Origin: Clostridium sp. NkU-1
Lineage (GTDB): Bacteria > Bacillota_A > Clostridia > Lachnospirales > Lachnospiraceae
DNA length: 64,000 nt
Assembly: GCA_001312405.1 (NCBI GenBank)
Contig: BBDR01000002.1
Span: forward strand, 310,001-374,000
Direction: 5' to 3'
Part shown: in pieces, positions 40,415 to 50,079 of the stretch
Layout: every line of letters starts with the position of its first letter
Position numbering within the stretch: position 1 is the stretch's first letter
The notes under the pieces: generated by a model
The model's input: the letters and a program-made list of their open reading frames with translations, nothing else
Databases searched by the model: none
Told to the model about the DNA's origin: nothing
Program-made: the position numbers and the translations under genes

Positions 40415-41465
40415 ATGAAAACGAAAGCGAAAAAGCGATATTCCGCAAGAGAACTTTCCGCTTTCTGCCTTCAGATATCAATTCTTCTCCACGCGGCAAT
40501 CCCTCTTGATGAGGGATTGTCTGTTATGGCGGAGGATTCCGAATGGGAGGAAGAGAAACAGATTCTTATGCAGATGGCAGAAGAGGCTGAACTGGGTGTT
40601 CCTTTCTCAAAAGTACTTGAAAATACAGGTGTTTTTCCAGCCTATGTGATCCATATGGCAAAGCTTGGGGAGGAAACAGGAACCCTGGATCAGATCATGG
40701 AATCATTAGCCGGATATTATGAAAAAGAGCATATTCTTATGAAAAGTATAAGGAATGCTGTTACATATCCCATTATCATGATTTTCATGCTTTTGGTGGT
40801 TCTTCTGGTTTTATTTACCAGAGTTATGCCCATATTTGAAAACGTATACCAACAGCTGGGGGCAGAGATGTCGCCGGTTTCTCTTGCTGCAACAAGGCTT
40901 GGAGGTGTGTTCTGCGGGGTTTCTCTGGCTCTTTCGGTTCTTCTGGCCCTTGCGGCTGCCCTGGTGTGGCTTCTTGGCAGGAAGGGGAAAAAGTTCCTGG
41001 TTGCGGAACGGCTGATCCAGTGGTTGAAAAGAAGGAGCCGCATGGCTCTTGCAATATCCAACCGGCGGTTTACCGCGGTCCTGGCATTGACCCTTCACAG
41101 CGGACTTGAGCTGGAAAAGGGCATGGAGCTTGCAGGGCAGCTGGTTGAAAATCAGGCAGTGGAAGAAAAGATCAGGCAGTGCGGAAAAGAGCTTGAGGCT
41201 GGAACCGACTATTATACCGCTATGAAGAACACCGGGCTGTTCAAAGGCTTCTATGCGCAGATGATAAAGGTGGGCACCAGAAGCGGGCGGCTGGACCGGG
41301 TCATGGAGGAAATCTCCAGGAGCTATGAAGACGAGGCGGATACGGCCATGGAACGCATGGTCAGCCGGTTTGAACCTACGGTGGTGGCTGTGCTTGCCAT
41401 TGCAGTGGCTGGTGCTTTTATCTGTCATGCTTCCTCTGGTCAGTGTCTTGTCTGCCATCGGATAG
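40415..41465 (+). CDS. Type II secretion/type IV pilus inner-membrane platform protein (GspF/PilC), frameshifted
   Basis: About 350 residues with the duplicated GspF domain: first copy FCLQISILLHAAIPLDEGL, second RFTAVLALTLHSGLELEKGM. Three hydrophobic segments. Near 41415 the frame shifts; the corrected end reads LLSVMLPLVSVLSAIG with stop at 41463-41465. Acts as the membrane base on which pilin assembly ATPases work. First gene of a six-gene operon. Confidence 0.88.
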
Positions 41466-41476
41466 GGGGAATTTTG

Positions 41477-41800
41477 ATGAAAAAATGGGGACAATCCTCC
41501 AGTGCCGCTCTTGGTCAACTGATCTCACTGATAGGCTTTGCATGTGCGGTGGCCCTTTTTGTATCAGTGGTGCTGGTCTTTTCAAAGAAAACCGATGCAA
41601 AGGGAGCCGAGACTCTTCGGGATGCCATACGCAGGGCTTCGGTGCAGTGCTATGCCATTGAGGGAAGATATCCGCCAAACGTGGAATATCTGGAAGAAAA
41701 TTATGGAATACAGATTGACAGAAACCGGTACGATGTGTTTTACAGCGGCTTTGCTTCTAATTTTATGCCGGATATTACGGTCAATCCCCATGAACAATAA
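41477..41800 (+). CDS. Small single-pass membrane protein in pilus-like operon
   Basis: Protein of 107 residues: hydrophobic segment about 17-36 (LIGFACAVALFVSVVLVF), then a soluble part with the pseudopilin-like pattern LRDAIRRASVQCYAIEGRYP and PNVEYLEENYGI. The ...CYAIEGRYPPNVEYL pattern resembles ComGC/GspG-like minor pilins, although no clear prepilin cleavage site (G before FTLIE) is visible. RBS AGGGGGA. I do not recognise a named family. Confidence 0.75.
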   Translation: MKKWGQSSSAALGQLISLIGFACAVALFVSVVLVFSKKTDAKGAETLRDAIRRASVQCYAIEGRYPPNVEYLEENYGIQIDRNRYDVFYSGFASNFMPDITVNPHEQ

Positions 41801-41815
41801 CCGGGAGGTGGGCAT

Positions 41816-42301
41816 TTGAGCGGAAAAGAAAACCAAAGAGGCCAGATGGCCAATGCTCTGTTTACCATACTGCTGTTTCTTGTATTTGTGCTCTGCGCTT
41901 TATTCTCGGTGCTCATTGGAGGCAAAGTCTATGAGAACATCAATGTCAGGGCAGAGGATACCTACCAAAAGGATGTGGCCTTAAGCTACATAGCCAATAA
42001 GGTGAGACAGGGTGATGAAGCCGGCATGGTTTCCCTGACAGAGATGGCTGGGATCCCTGTCCTTAAGCTGGAACAGGAGATACAGGATTCGGTTTATGTT
42101 ACTCTTATTTATTATCAGGACGGCAGGCTGTGGGAATTATTTACTGATGAAGAAAGCGGCCTGGGGGTAGGAGACGGAAATGAAATTCTGGAATGCAGTC
42201 CCGTTACCCTGGAAATGGATGGCAGGCTTTTACATATAAAAACGGAAGGCGGAGGCAGCCTCTGGCTTTCCCTAAGAAGCGGAGGGATGGATGATGCATA
42301 G
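41816..42301 (+). CDS. DUF4860 protein in pilus-like operon
   Basis: Protein of 161 residues with an N-terminal transmembrane segment (ALFTILLFLVFVLCALFSVL) preceded by a short charged head, like a prepilin. The pattern GGKVYENINVRAEDTYQ, then LSYIANKVRQGDEAG and YVTLIYYQDGRLWELFT matches DUF4860 as I remember it. TTG start with GGGAGG upstream. Overlaps the next gene by 11 bp. Confidence 0.78.
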   Translation: MSGKENQRGQMANALFTILLFLVFVLCALFSVLIGGKVYENINVRAEDTYQKDVALSYIANKVRQGDEAGMVSLTEMAGIPVLKLEQEIQDSVYVTLIYYQDGRLWELFTDEESGLGVGDGNEILECSPVTLEMDGRLLHIKTEGGGSLWLSLRSGGMDDA

Positions 42302-42704
42302 AAAACACCCCTCAGGCGTATTTATGATGGAGATGATTGCCGTTGTTTTTTTCTTTATCCTTTGCGCGGGAATCTGCATAAAAACATTTGTTAAAGCAGA
42401 TTTCATGAGCCGGGAGGCGGCGGATTTAAACCAGGGCGTGCTGATTGCCCAAAGCGTAGCGGAGGTCTGGAAGGATAATGGCCCGGAGGGACTTGAAACC
42501 AGGTTTCAGGCTTATGGGGCAAAGGACGGTTCTGAAAGCTATGCAATGGGATTTGACAAGGCCGGTGATCCCTGTGAAAAAGAAAAGGCTGTTTTTGTTG
42601 TAAGGGCAGAAATAACCGGACCCGGACAGGCGGAAGTGGCTGTAAGCAGAAACGGGAAAAGTGTCTATTCCCTTACGGTGAACAGACATGAGACCAAGGA
42701 TTGA
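42291..42704 (+). CDS. Prepilin-like protein
   Basis: Protein of 137 residues: short positively charged leader (MMHRKHPSGVF), then a hydrophobic helix with a glutamate near its start (MMEMIAVVFFFILCAGICIK), the architecture of type IV prepilins (E5-like). The leader ends G-V-F-M-M-E. The rest is a small soluble domain. Frame intact. Confidence 0.75.
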   Translation: MMHRKHPSGVFMMEMIAVVFFFILCAGICIKTFVKADFMSREAADLNQGVLIAQSVAEVWKDNGPEGLETRFQAYGAKDGSESYAMGFDKAGDPCEKEKAVFVVRAEITGPGQAEVAVSRNGKSVYSLTVNRHETKD

Positions 42705-42717
42705 CGGAGGTGGAACC

Positions 42718-43191
42718 ATGGCAAAACAGGAGAAGGCCTACAAGGCCAATATAGGCAGTCCTTCCCTTATTCTCATTTTCATTGTCATGTGCCTGATAAC
42801 CTTTGGGATGCTTTCCCTCAGCACTGCCAAAAGTGAGTGGAATCTGGCAGAACGCAATGCTTCTGCGGTGACAGAGTACTACCGGGCAGATGGAGAGGGA
42901 GAGGCTTTTTACCAGATGGTTAAAAAAAAGGCGGCAGAAATCCGGGAAAAGGGCCTGGATCCCCAGGAGTGTAAGGAGTTCCTGGCCCGGGAGTTTTCAG
43001 ATGCCTATGAGCCGGATAAGGGAACCATAACTGTAAATATCCCCATGGAACGGTCCCAGGCCCTTTACATAGAACTGGTTTTGGATCCGGAGGGACAGGA
43101 AGATATCCGGATATCAAAGTGGAAAGTAATTCAGACGGAGGATTACGAAATTGATCATTCCATGCCGGTGTGGACAGGCGGGGAGACTTAA
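42718..43191 (+). CDS. Single-pass membrane protein in pilus-like operon
   Basis: Protein of 157 residues: basic head (MAKQEKAYKANIG), hydrophobic segment SLILIFIVMCLITFGMLSL, then SEWNLAERNASAVTEYYRAD and a soluble domain ending PVWTGGET. The helix continuing from the membrane is like PilX-type minor pilins. GGAGG upstream of ATG 42718. No named family recognised. Confidence 0.72.
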   Translation: MAKQEKAYKANIGSPSLILIFIVMCLITFGMLSLSTAKSEWNLAERNASAVTEYYRADGEGEAFYQMVKKKAAEIREKGLDPQECKEFLAREFSDAYEPDKGTITVNIPMERSQALYIELVLDPEGQEDIRISKWKVIQTEDYEIDHSMPVWTGGET

Positions 43192-43209
43192 GAATCAGGA
43201 GACTGGAAG

Positions 43210-44277
43210 ATGAAGGCAATCGAATTGTTAAGCGCAGCCGTGGCACAGAATGCATCGGATATTTTTCTTGTGCCAGGCATGCCGTTTTCATATAAAATAG
43301 GAAGCAGAATTATAAATCAGAATGAAGAAAAGCTATCTCCGGCTCAAATGGAGACATTGATCACGGAGTTATATGAGCTGGCAGGAAACAGGACCATGGA
43401 TAAGGTCCGGGAGCATGGGGATGATGATTTTTCTTTTGCTCTTCCCGGGGTTTCCAGGTTTCGTTCCAGCGTGTTCCGCCAGAGAGGTTCCCTTGCAGCG
43501 GTGATCCGGGTGGTGACCTTTGAACTGCCTGATTACAGGACGCTTCATATTCCTGAGTCTGTTATGGATATTGCCAGGATGACAAAGGGATTTGTCCTGG
43601 TCACAGGACCGGCCGGAAGCGGGAAGACGACCACCCTGGCCTGTATCATTGACAAGATCAATAATACCCGCAACGCCCATGTGATCACCTTAGAAGACCC
43701 TCTTGAATACCTTCACCGCCATAAAAAGAGCGTGGTGACCCAGAGAGAGGTCACGACGGATACGGACAGCTATGTGACCGGCCTCCGGGCAGCTTTGCGC
43801 CAGGCTCCGGATGTGATTCTTTTGGGAGAGATGAGGGATTATGAGACCATACGCATTGCCATGACGGCTGCGGAAACCGGTCATCTGGTGATTTCGACCC
43901 TGCATACGGTGGGAGCGGCCAATACCATTGACCGCATCATTGATAATTTTCCGCCAAACCAGCAGCAGCAGATCCGGATGCAGCTTTCCATGGTAGTTCA
44001 GGCCGTGGTTTCCCAGCAGCTGATCCCTGCGGTGGATGGCAGTGTTTATCCGGCGTTTGAAATTATGTTTTTCAACAATGCCATCCGGAATATGATCCGC
44101 GAGGCCAAGACCCATCAGATCGATTCCGTGATTGCCACCGGCCAGGGAGAAGGCATGATTTCCATGGATACCAGCCTTTTGAATTTATATAAAGAAGGAA
44201 AGATTACCAGGGAAAACGCCATCATTTACAGCGGCAACAGCGAATTAATGGCAAAAAAAATCGACCGGGCACTGTAA
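43210..44277 (+). CDS. PilT-like type IV pilus/secretion ATPase
   Basis: Hexameric ATPase of 355 residues. N-terminal PAS-like domain (AVAQNASDIFLVPGMPFSYK), Walker A GPAGSGKTTT (about 136), Asp box (ITLEDPLEY), Walker B VILLGEMRDYET and His box TGHLVISTLHT. The NQQQQIRMQLSMVVQAVVSQ stretch is typical of the retraction-type PilT. It is the only ATPase of the operon; no GspE/PilB is present here. Frame intact. Confidence 0.93.
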   Translation: MKAIELLSAAVAQNASDIFLVPGMPFSYKIGSRIINQNEEKLSPAQMETLITELYELAGNRTMDKVREHGDDDFSFALPGVSRFRSSVFRQRGSLAAVIRVVTFELPDYRTLHIPESVMDIARMTKGFVLVTGPAGSGKTTTLACIIDKINNTRNAHVITLEDPLEYLHRHKKSVVTQREVTTDTDSYVTGLRAALRQAPDVILLGEMRDYETIRIAMTAAETGHLVISTLHTVGAANTIDRIIDNFPPNQQQQIRMQLSMVVQAVVSQQLIPAVDGSVYPAFEIMFFNNAIRNMIREAKTHQIDSVIATGQGEGMISMDTSLLNLYKEGKITRENAIIYSGNSELMAKKIDRAL

Positions 44278-44342
44278 AAGTGCATAGTTTGCATTCCAGG
44301 CTGATACACTATCCATAATAATGAGAGGAGAGTGGCTGGATT

Positions 44343-45271
44343 ATGAGAACAGATAAAAGAAAGATCGCATTAGTCGGAACAGGCATGGTTGGAATGAGCT
44401 ATGCCTATTCTCTTTTAAACCAGGGCGTTTGTGATGAACTGGTTTTGATTGACATCAACCGGAAAAGAGCAGAAGGCGAGGCAATGGATTTGAACCATGG
44501 ACTTGCTTTTTCCACAGCCCATATGAAGATTTATGCAGGTGAGTACAAGGATTGCTCCGATGCAGACATTGTTGCAATCTGTGCAGGAGTGGCCCAGAAG
44601 CCCGGGGAAACAAGGCTTGATCTGCTAAAGCGCAATGCGTCCGTATTCCAGTCCATCGTGGAGCCGGTAACAGAATCAGGCTTTAACGGGATTTTCCTGG
44701 TGGCTACCAATCCGGTGGATATTATGACGAGAATTACCTATTCTTTGTCAGGCTTTAATCCTAAGCGGGTGCTTGGAAGCGGCACTGCCCTGGATACGGC
44801 CAGGCTCCGGTATCTGTTAGGAGAATCCCTGCGGGTGGATCCGAGAAATGTCCATGCTTATGTCATGGGGGAACACGGGGACAGTGAGTTTGTGCCCTGG
44901 AGCCAGGCAATGATCGCCACAAAGCCCATTCTGTCCCTTTGCGAGGAGGATGGCTTGGCATGCACGGAAGAACTGAATCGGATCGAAGACGAGGTCCGGG
45001 GAGCGGCTTACCGGATCATTGAGCAAAGCAGGCCACCTATTACGGCATTGGCATGGCACTCACCAGAATCACCAGGGCCATCCTTGGAGATGAAAACAGC
45101 GTTTTTACAGTATCTGCCATGCTGCGGGGAGAATACGGACAGTCGGAGGTATACGCAGGAGTCCCCTGTATCATCAATAAAAACGGGATTCAGAGAATCA
45201 TTTCCCTGTCATTGACGGAAGAAGAGATGAAACAGTTTCATAATTCATGTGATACTGCGGGAAAGCTTTGA
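44343..45271 (+). CDS. ldh: L-lactate dehydrogenase, frameshifted
   Basis: NAD-dependent reduction of pyruvate to L-lactate. Rossmann start KIALVGTGMVGMSYAYSLL; arginine loop AQKPGETRLDLLKRN; LGSGTALDTARLRYLL; catalytic GEHGDSEFVPWS. One A is missing near 45030 (SKATYYGIGMALTRI after correction). About 310 residues. Monocistronic between the pilT-like gene and tRNA-Thr. The Q-K-P-G-E-T-R loop fits LDH, not malate dehydrogenase. Confidence 0.93.
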
Positions 45272-45374
45272 AGGTATTTTATAAAAAAGTGGTGGAAGAG
45301 AGCAGGAAACGGGACCGTTTTCTGCTCTTTTCCGGGTTCATTGACCCTGATCAGAGAGTGATTTAAAAAAAGCG

Positions 45375-45403
45375 TTGACAAACAGATTTTCCCATGCTAT
45401 GAT
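45375..45403 (+). promoter_or_regulatory. tRNA-Thr promoter
   Basis: TTGACA 45375-45380, 17 nt, TATGAT 45398-45403. Confidence 0.88.
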
Positions 45404-45434
45404 ATACGAGGTTCAGCGATGAACGAGTAAAGAT

Positions 45435-45507
45435 GCTGATGTGGCACAGGTGGTAGCGCACCTCATTGGTAGTGAGGAGGTCACGGGTCCGAGTCCCGTC
45501 ATCAGCT
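45435..45507 (+). tRNA. tRNA-Thr (anticodon GGT)
   Basis: Acceptor GCTGATG 45435-45441 pairs with CATCAGC 45500-45506; anticodon stem CCTCA/TGAGG encloses TTGGTAG with GGT; T-arm CGGGTCCGAGTCCCG. CCA not encoded. Confidence 0.94.
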
Positions 45508-45517
45508 CTGAAAACAA

Positions 45518-45552
45518 ACGGGAAGTCTTAATAAAGAGGCTTCCCGTTTTTG
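45518..45552 (+). terminator. Terminator after tRNA-Thr
   Basis: ACGGGAAGTCTT pairs with AGAGGCTTCCCGT, followed by TTTT. Confidence 0.9.
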
Positions 45553-45696
45553 TCATATGCTGAGGTTGAAAGGTAGATATCTTTCGGCCCCGGGCTTTTA
45601 AACAGCGTGCCCCGCTTTGCCGGGTATCAACCGGATATGCAGTCATATCCCTTGATTCAATTGCACACAAAAATGATGAAAAGGAGTCACATTGAT

Positions 45697-48249
45697 ATGG
45701 GGAAACAAAAAAAAGAAACGCAAAACTCCATGGTCCATATTTTTTTCGGCCCATTAAAGTCATTCTTTTCGTATTTCTGGGAATGATGGTTTTGGGGTGC
45801 CTGGCCGGCAGTGTTGTATTCTTAAAATATCAGAAAGAAATTATAGCCTGCAAGGAAAAGGCAGATGCTATTATAAGCAAGACGGTCAAGACGGATTTTT
45901 CTCAGCCCACGGATACGAGAATATACGACTCTGCCGGAACTTTGATCGGAACCATCAATTCCGGTCACTATGAATACGTCCCGATTTCAGGGATCAGCGA
46001 GAACCTTCAGAATGCCTATGTTGCCCAGGAGGACAGACGGTTTTATAAGCATCATGGCATCGACTACAGGGGGTTATTGCGTGCAGGTATCGTATACTTA
46101 AAAAAAACAAAGGAGTAGCCACCCAGGGAGGAAGCACCATCACCCAGCAGGTCATTAAGAATACCTATCTGACCCAGGAGAGGACCATCCAGAGAAAGCT
46201 GACCGAATTTTTTTGCAGCCCCCCGTATGGAGGATAAATATTCCAAATCCGATATCCTGGAATTTTACTGCAACACCAATTTCTTTGCCAACCGGTGCTA
46301 TGGTGTATCTGAGGCCAGCCGCTATTATTTTGATAAGGAAGCAAAGGACTTAACGATCTGGGAAGCAGCTACCCTGGCGGGCATCAGCAATAATCCGTCA
46401 AGATATGATCCGGTGGCCCATCCGGAAACCTCAAAGCGGAAGAGGAACCAGATCATCGACAATATGGCTCTTTGTAAGTATATTACAGAAGAGGAAAAGG
46501 AGAATGCCAAGGCTCAGCCCCTGACGGTTGCTAAGATTTATGAGCCGGGGACAAAGGAGAACTATCTGACAAGCTATGCCATACACTGCGCTGCCCTGGA
46601 ACTAATGAAGAACGAAGGCTTTGCTTTCCAGTATGTGTTTGGCAATCAGGCTGCTTATGATTCTTATAAAGAACAGTATCAGGAGCTTTATCAGGCCAAG
46701 AGCGATATGATCCGAAACGGAGGCTTTGAAATACATACCAGTCTGGAAACGCCTATCCAGAACTCCTTGCAGGAAATCATTGACAACCGGCTGAAGGGCT
46801 TTAAGGATCTGCAGGAAAATGGGAAATTTGCCTTACAGGGCGCGGCAGTATGTATTGATAACCAGACCGGATACGTGGTAGCCATTGTGGGCGGCCGCGG
46901 TACGGATGATGAGTACAACCGGGGATTCTTAAGCAGGCGTCAGCGGGGTCTACCATAAAACCGCTGATCGACTATGCTCCTGCCTTTGAAACAGGATATT
47001 ATTATCCCTCCAGGCTCGTCAATGACCATTTGTTTGACAAAGGGCCAAAAAAACAGCGGCGGAAAATATTATGGCAATGTTACGGTGAGAGATGCATTGA
47101 ACCGAAGCCTTAATACAGTGGCCTGGCAGGTGCTAGGAGACATCGGCGTTGACAAAGGAATTGGCTATCTGGGCAAGATGCATTTTGCAGGCATCAGCTA
47201 TCTGGATAACGGAAACAGCAGTATGAGCATCGGAGCTTTACGGAAGGCGCAGAGTGTGGATATGGCAAAGGGATATTCGGTTCTGGCAAACAAAGGGCTG
47301 TACAGCAATAAGACCTGTATCGTCAGCATGGAAAGCCAGTATGACGGTGAGGTATACAATGGAAACCAGGCGGATGAGAGGGTATTTACGGAAGATACCG
47401 CTTACATGATCACCGATGTATTAAAGGGTACCCTGGATAAGCCTTACGGAACCGGCTATGGCCTGGGGCTTTCAGTCCCGGCTGCCGGAAAGACAGGAAC
47501 CACCAACAGCAATAAAGACACCTGGTTCTGCGGATATACAAAGCATTACACCACGGCTGTCTGGGTAGGATATGATACTCCAAAGGCCATGCCAGGAGTT
47601 TATGGAAAAACCTATTCAGGAAAGATCTGGCATGACTTCATGGCCGAAATAAACGAAGGACTTCCGGTTCTGGACTGGGATATGCCTGCAACGGTTTCCC
47701 TTTGGAATGTGACTTCCACAGGGGAAAAGACCGATGCTGAAACAGGAAGAAAGGATTTGTTTTCTTCTGTATTAGAGTCAGCGGCAAGAGCCAATGGAAG
47801 TAAATGGAAGGCAGAGGAAGAACGTAAAAAGCAGGAGGCCCAGGTCCAGAAAAACCTGGAGGCTTCCCAGCAAGCCAGGCAGGCGGTGGAGCAGACGGTT
47901 TCTTCTCTCCAGTCCCTGATCGGAGAACTATCTGCTGGGACACCGGGACAGCTTCACAGAAGAAAAGATAAGTACCGCTTACAGCCTTTTAGACCAGCTT
48001 TCCGGCACCGAATATTATGATGGATTAAAGACTCAGTTAGATGAGGCTGCAAATCGCGCCGCATCCCTGCCAAAGCAGGAGGATCCTTCAGGAAAGCCCC
48101 AGGAGATCGGTCCGGGGGTCACGAAACCGAAGGAGACGGCTCCGCCCATTTTCCCGGGAGATACAGATTCCGATGAGGAAGATAGTCCCTTCTTTGGTCC
48201 GGGAGGCCCTGATTCCGGTGTGGAAGCGGTAGGGCCGGGTATGTATTAA
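45697..48249 (+). CDS. Class A penicillin-binding protein (PBP1A-type), heavily frameshifted
   Basis: Bifunctional peptidoglycan glycosyltransferase/transpeptidase of about 850 residues. Short basic head and membrane anchor (VILFVFLGMMVLGCLAGSVV), GT51 domain (AQEDRRFYKHHGIDYRG; GGSTITQQVIKNTYL), transpeptidase with active serine STIK in QPGSTIKPL, SLN, and KTGTT. The C-terminus is coiled then Pro-rich (GPGVTKPKETAPPIFPGD). At least seven indels, mostly A or T runs: near 45712, 45746, 46104, 46212, 46946 (one C lost), 47052 and 47936. Corrected stop at 48247-48249. GGAG upstream of ATG 45697. Confidence 0.92.
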
Positions 48250-48270
48250 CAGCGAAATAAGGGTTAGGGG

Positions 48271-48599
48271 TTGCTTTTTATGATGGTAGCTGTTATCCTT
48301 AATTAAGAATATCATTCAGGAAAGGAAGTGAATCAGAGTGGAAGGTCGAAGTCAGAAGATGGAAGCAGACAATTATCATAGGCGTATGGCAGTGAGAGCA
48401 GAATCCTGTACTTCGGGTCTGCTCTGGTCTCGCTGCCGTTAAAAGAGTACGGTTCTCTGCGTTTATGATAGCCATGAATTACAGGCTGGTTCTGTAATTA
48501 TGGCTATTTTGCGTTGCAGGAAACTGCCTGCAATGCAGCATTTGTTTTGCTTCCATATCGCCGCGACGGAAAAATAAGTTCATGTGGAGGAAGAGTGGA
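48271..48599 (+). promoter_or_regulatory. mgtE promoter and long structured leader, candidate Mg-responsive RNA
   Basis: TTGCTT 48271-48276, 17 nt, TATCCT 48294-48299. The leader of about 290 nt has: a hairpin GGCAGTGAGA 48388-48397 with TCTCGCTGCC 48428-48437, inner stem GCAGA/TCTGC; a terminator-like hairpin of 16 bp (48468-48484 with 48492-48507) followed by TTTT; and TTGCAGG 48514-48520 with CCTGCAA 48527-48533. TATCATA 48374-48380 can also pair with TATGATA 48464-48470, which overlaps the base of the terminator-like stem. It does not fit the M-box as I know it. Confidence 0.55.
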
Positions 48600-49950
48600 A
48601 TGCAGGAGAGTTACAATATGGAAGAGCTGATGGAGCTTGCGGACAGCCGTCAGTTCCGAAAGCTTAAGGCTGTGCTGATGGAATTCAATGAAGTGGATAT
48701 TGCAGCTTTCATTGAAGCATTGGATTCAGAAAAAACAGTGGTGGTGTTCCGGATGCTTCCCAAGGAGATGGCCAGCGATGTGTTCGCATGTCTGGATGTG
48801 GAGAAGCAGGAACATATTATAAACAGCATGACTGATCACGAACTGGGAACAATAGTAGAAGATCTGTTTGTGGATGATGCGGTGGACATGCTGGAGGAAC
48901 TGCCTGCCAGCGTGGTAAAAAGGGTCCTGCGGAATGCGACTCCTGATACCAGAAAACTGATCAACCAGTTTTTAAACTATCCGGAAAACAGCGCCGGAAG
49001 CATTATGACGGCTGAGTATGTGGGGCTTAAGAAGACCATGACAGTGGCCCAGGCCTTTGACTATATCAGAAAGCATGGAGTGGATAAGGAAACCATTTAC
49101 ACCTGCTACGTAATGGATGCCACAAGAAGGCTGGAGGGAGTGGTCACGGTCAAGGACTTATTAATGAATCCCTACGAGATGGCCCTTGGCGACATTATGG
49201 ATACCCATGTGATAAAGGCGGTCACAACGGAGGACCAGGAAGAAGTGGCGGACAGCTTTCGGAAATACGGTCTTTTAAGCCTTCCGGTTGTGGATCACGA
49301 AGAACGCCTGGTGGGGATCGTCACTGTTGATGACGTAGTGGATGTAATGGAACAGGAGGCCACAGAGGATTTCGAAAAAAATGGCTGCCATGATCCCCAG
49401 TGAAAAGCCTTATCTGAAAACCAGCGTATTCCAGCTGGCAAAAAACAGGATCATGTGGCTTCTTGTACTGATGATCAGCAGCATGGTGACCGGCGGGATC
49501 CTGGCCAGATATGAATCAGCCTTTGCGGTGATTCCCTTACTCGTGACCTTTATTCCCATGCTTACGGATACAGGCGGCAACGCAGGAAGCCAGAGCAGCA
49601 CCATGATCATCAGAGGAATGGCTGTGGGAGAGATCGGCACAAGAGATGTTTTCCGTGTGGTATTTAAAGAATTAAAGGTAGCTATCCTTGTAGGACTGAT
49701 TCTGGGGCTTGTGAATTATGTCCGTCTGATCATCCTTTACCCCGGGCAGGAGATGCTTTGCCTGACCGTGATGCTCAGCCTTTTAGTCACAGTTATCGTG
49801 GCAAAAACCATTGGAGGAGTTCTTCCCATTGCTGCCAAGGTGTTCCACATGGATCCGGCAATCATGGCGGCCCCCTTAATTACCACAATCGTGGATGCGG
49901 TCAGCCTGATCATATATTTCCAGCTGGCCTGCAGGCTTCTGGAAATATAA
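48600..49950 (+). CDS. mgtE: MgtE magnesium transporter, frameshifted
   Basis: Magnesium channel of about 450 residues: N-terminal superhelical domain (VDIAAFIEALDSEKTVVVFR), paired CBS domains (SAGSIMTAEYVGLKKTMTVA; LSLPVVDHEERLVGIVTVDD), then five transmembrane helices with the signature TDTGGNAGSQSSTMIIRGMA. An A run near 49376 is one base too long between EDFEK and MAAMIPSEK. ATG 48600 is chosen because GGAGG at 48586-48590 is well placed; an in-frame ATG exists at 48582. Preceded by a long folded leader. Confidence 0.93.
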
Positions 49951-49976
49951 TTGATTTGGAAAATTCCGCTAAATCA

Positions 49977-50006
49977 TTGTTTTTTTCCAGTGGTTCGTTA
50001 TATAAT
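49977..50006 (+). promoter_or_regulatory. gltX promoter
   Basis: TTGTTT 49977-49982, 18 nt, TATAAT 50001-50006. Confidence 0.65.
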
Positions 50007-50079
50007 GAACTACGTGGCTTTGGCGTGATTTCCTTTAACCGGCCTATTACGAGAATGAAGATATAGGAGTGTGTTCACA

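Noticed and set aside
41385..41475. Apparent fusion of GspF with the next small membrane protein
   Set aside because: The joined frame (ICHASSGQCLVCHRIGG) is a frameshift product; the corrected GspF ends in LSVMLPLVSVLSAI and the next gene has its own start.
48250..48599. Standard M-box (ykoK) riboswitch before mgtE
   Set aside because: Conserved M-box segments are not found; only generic hairpins and alternative pairing are seen.
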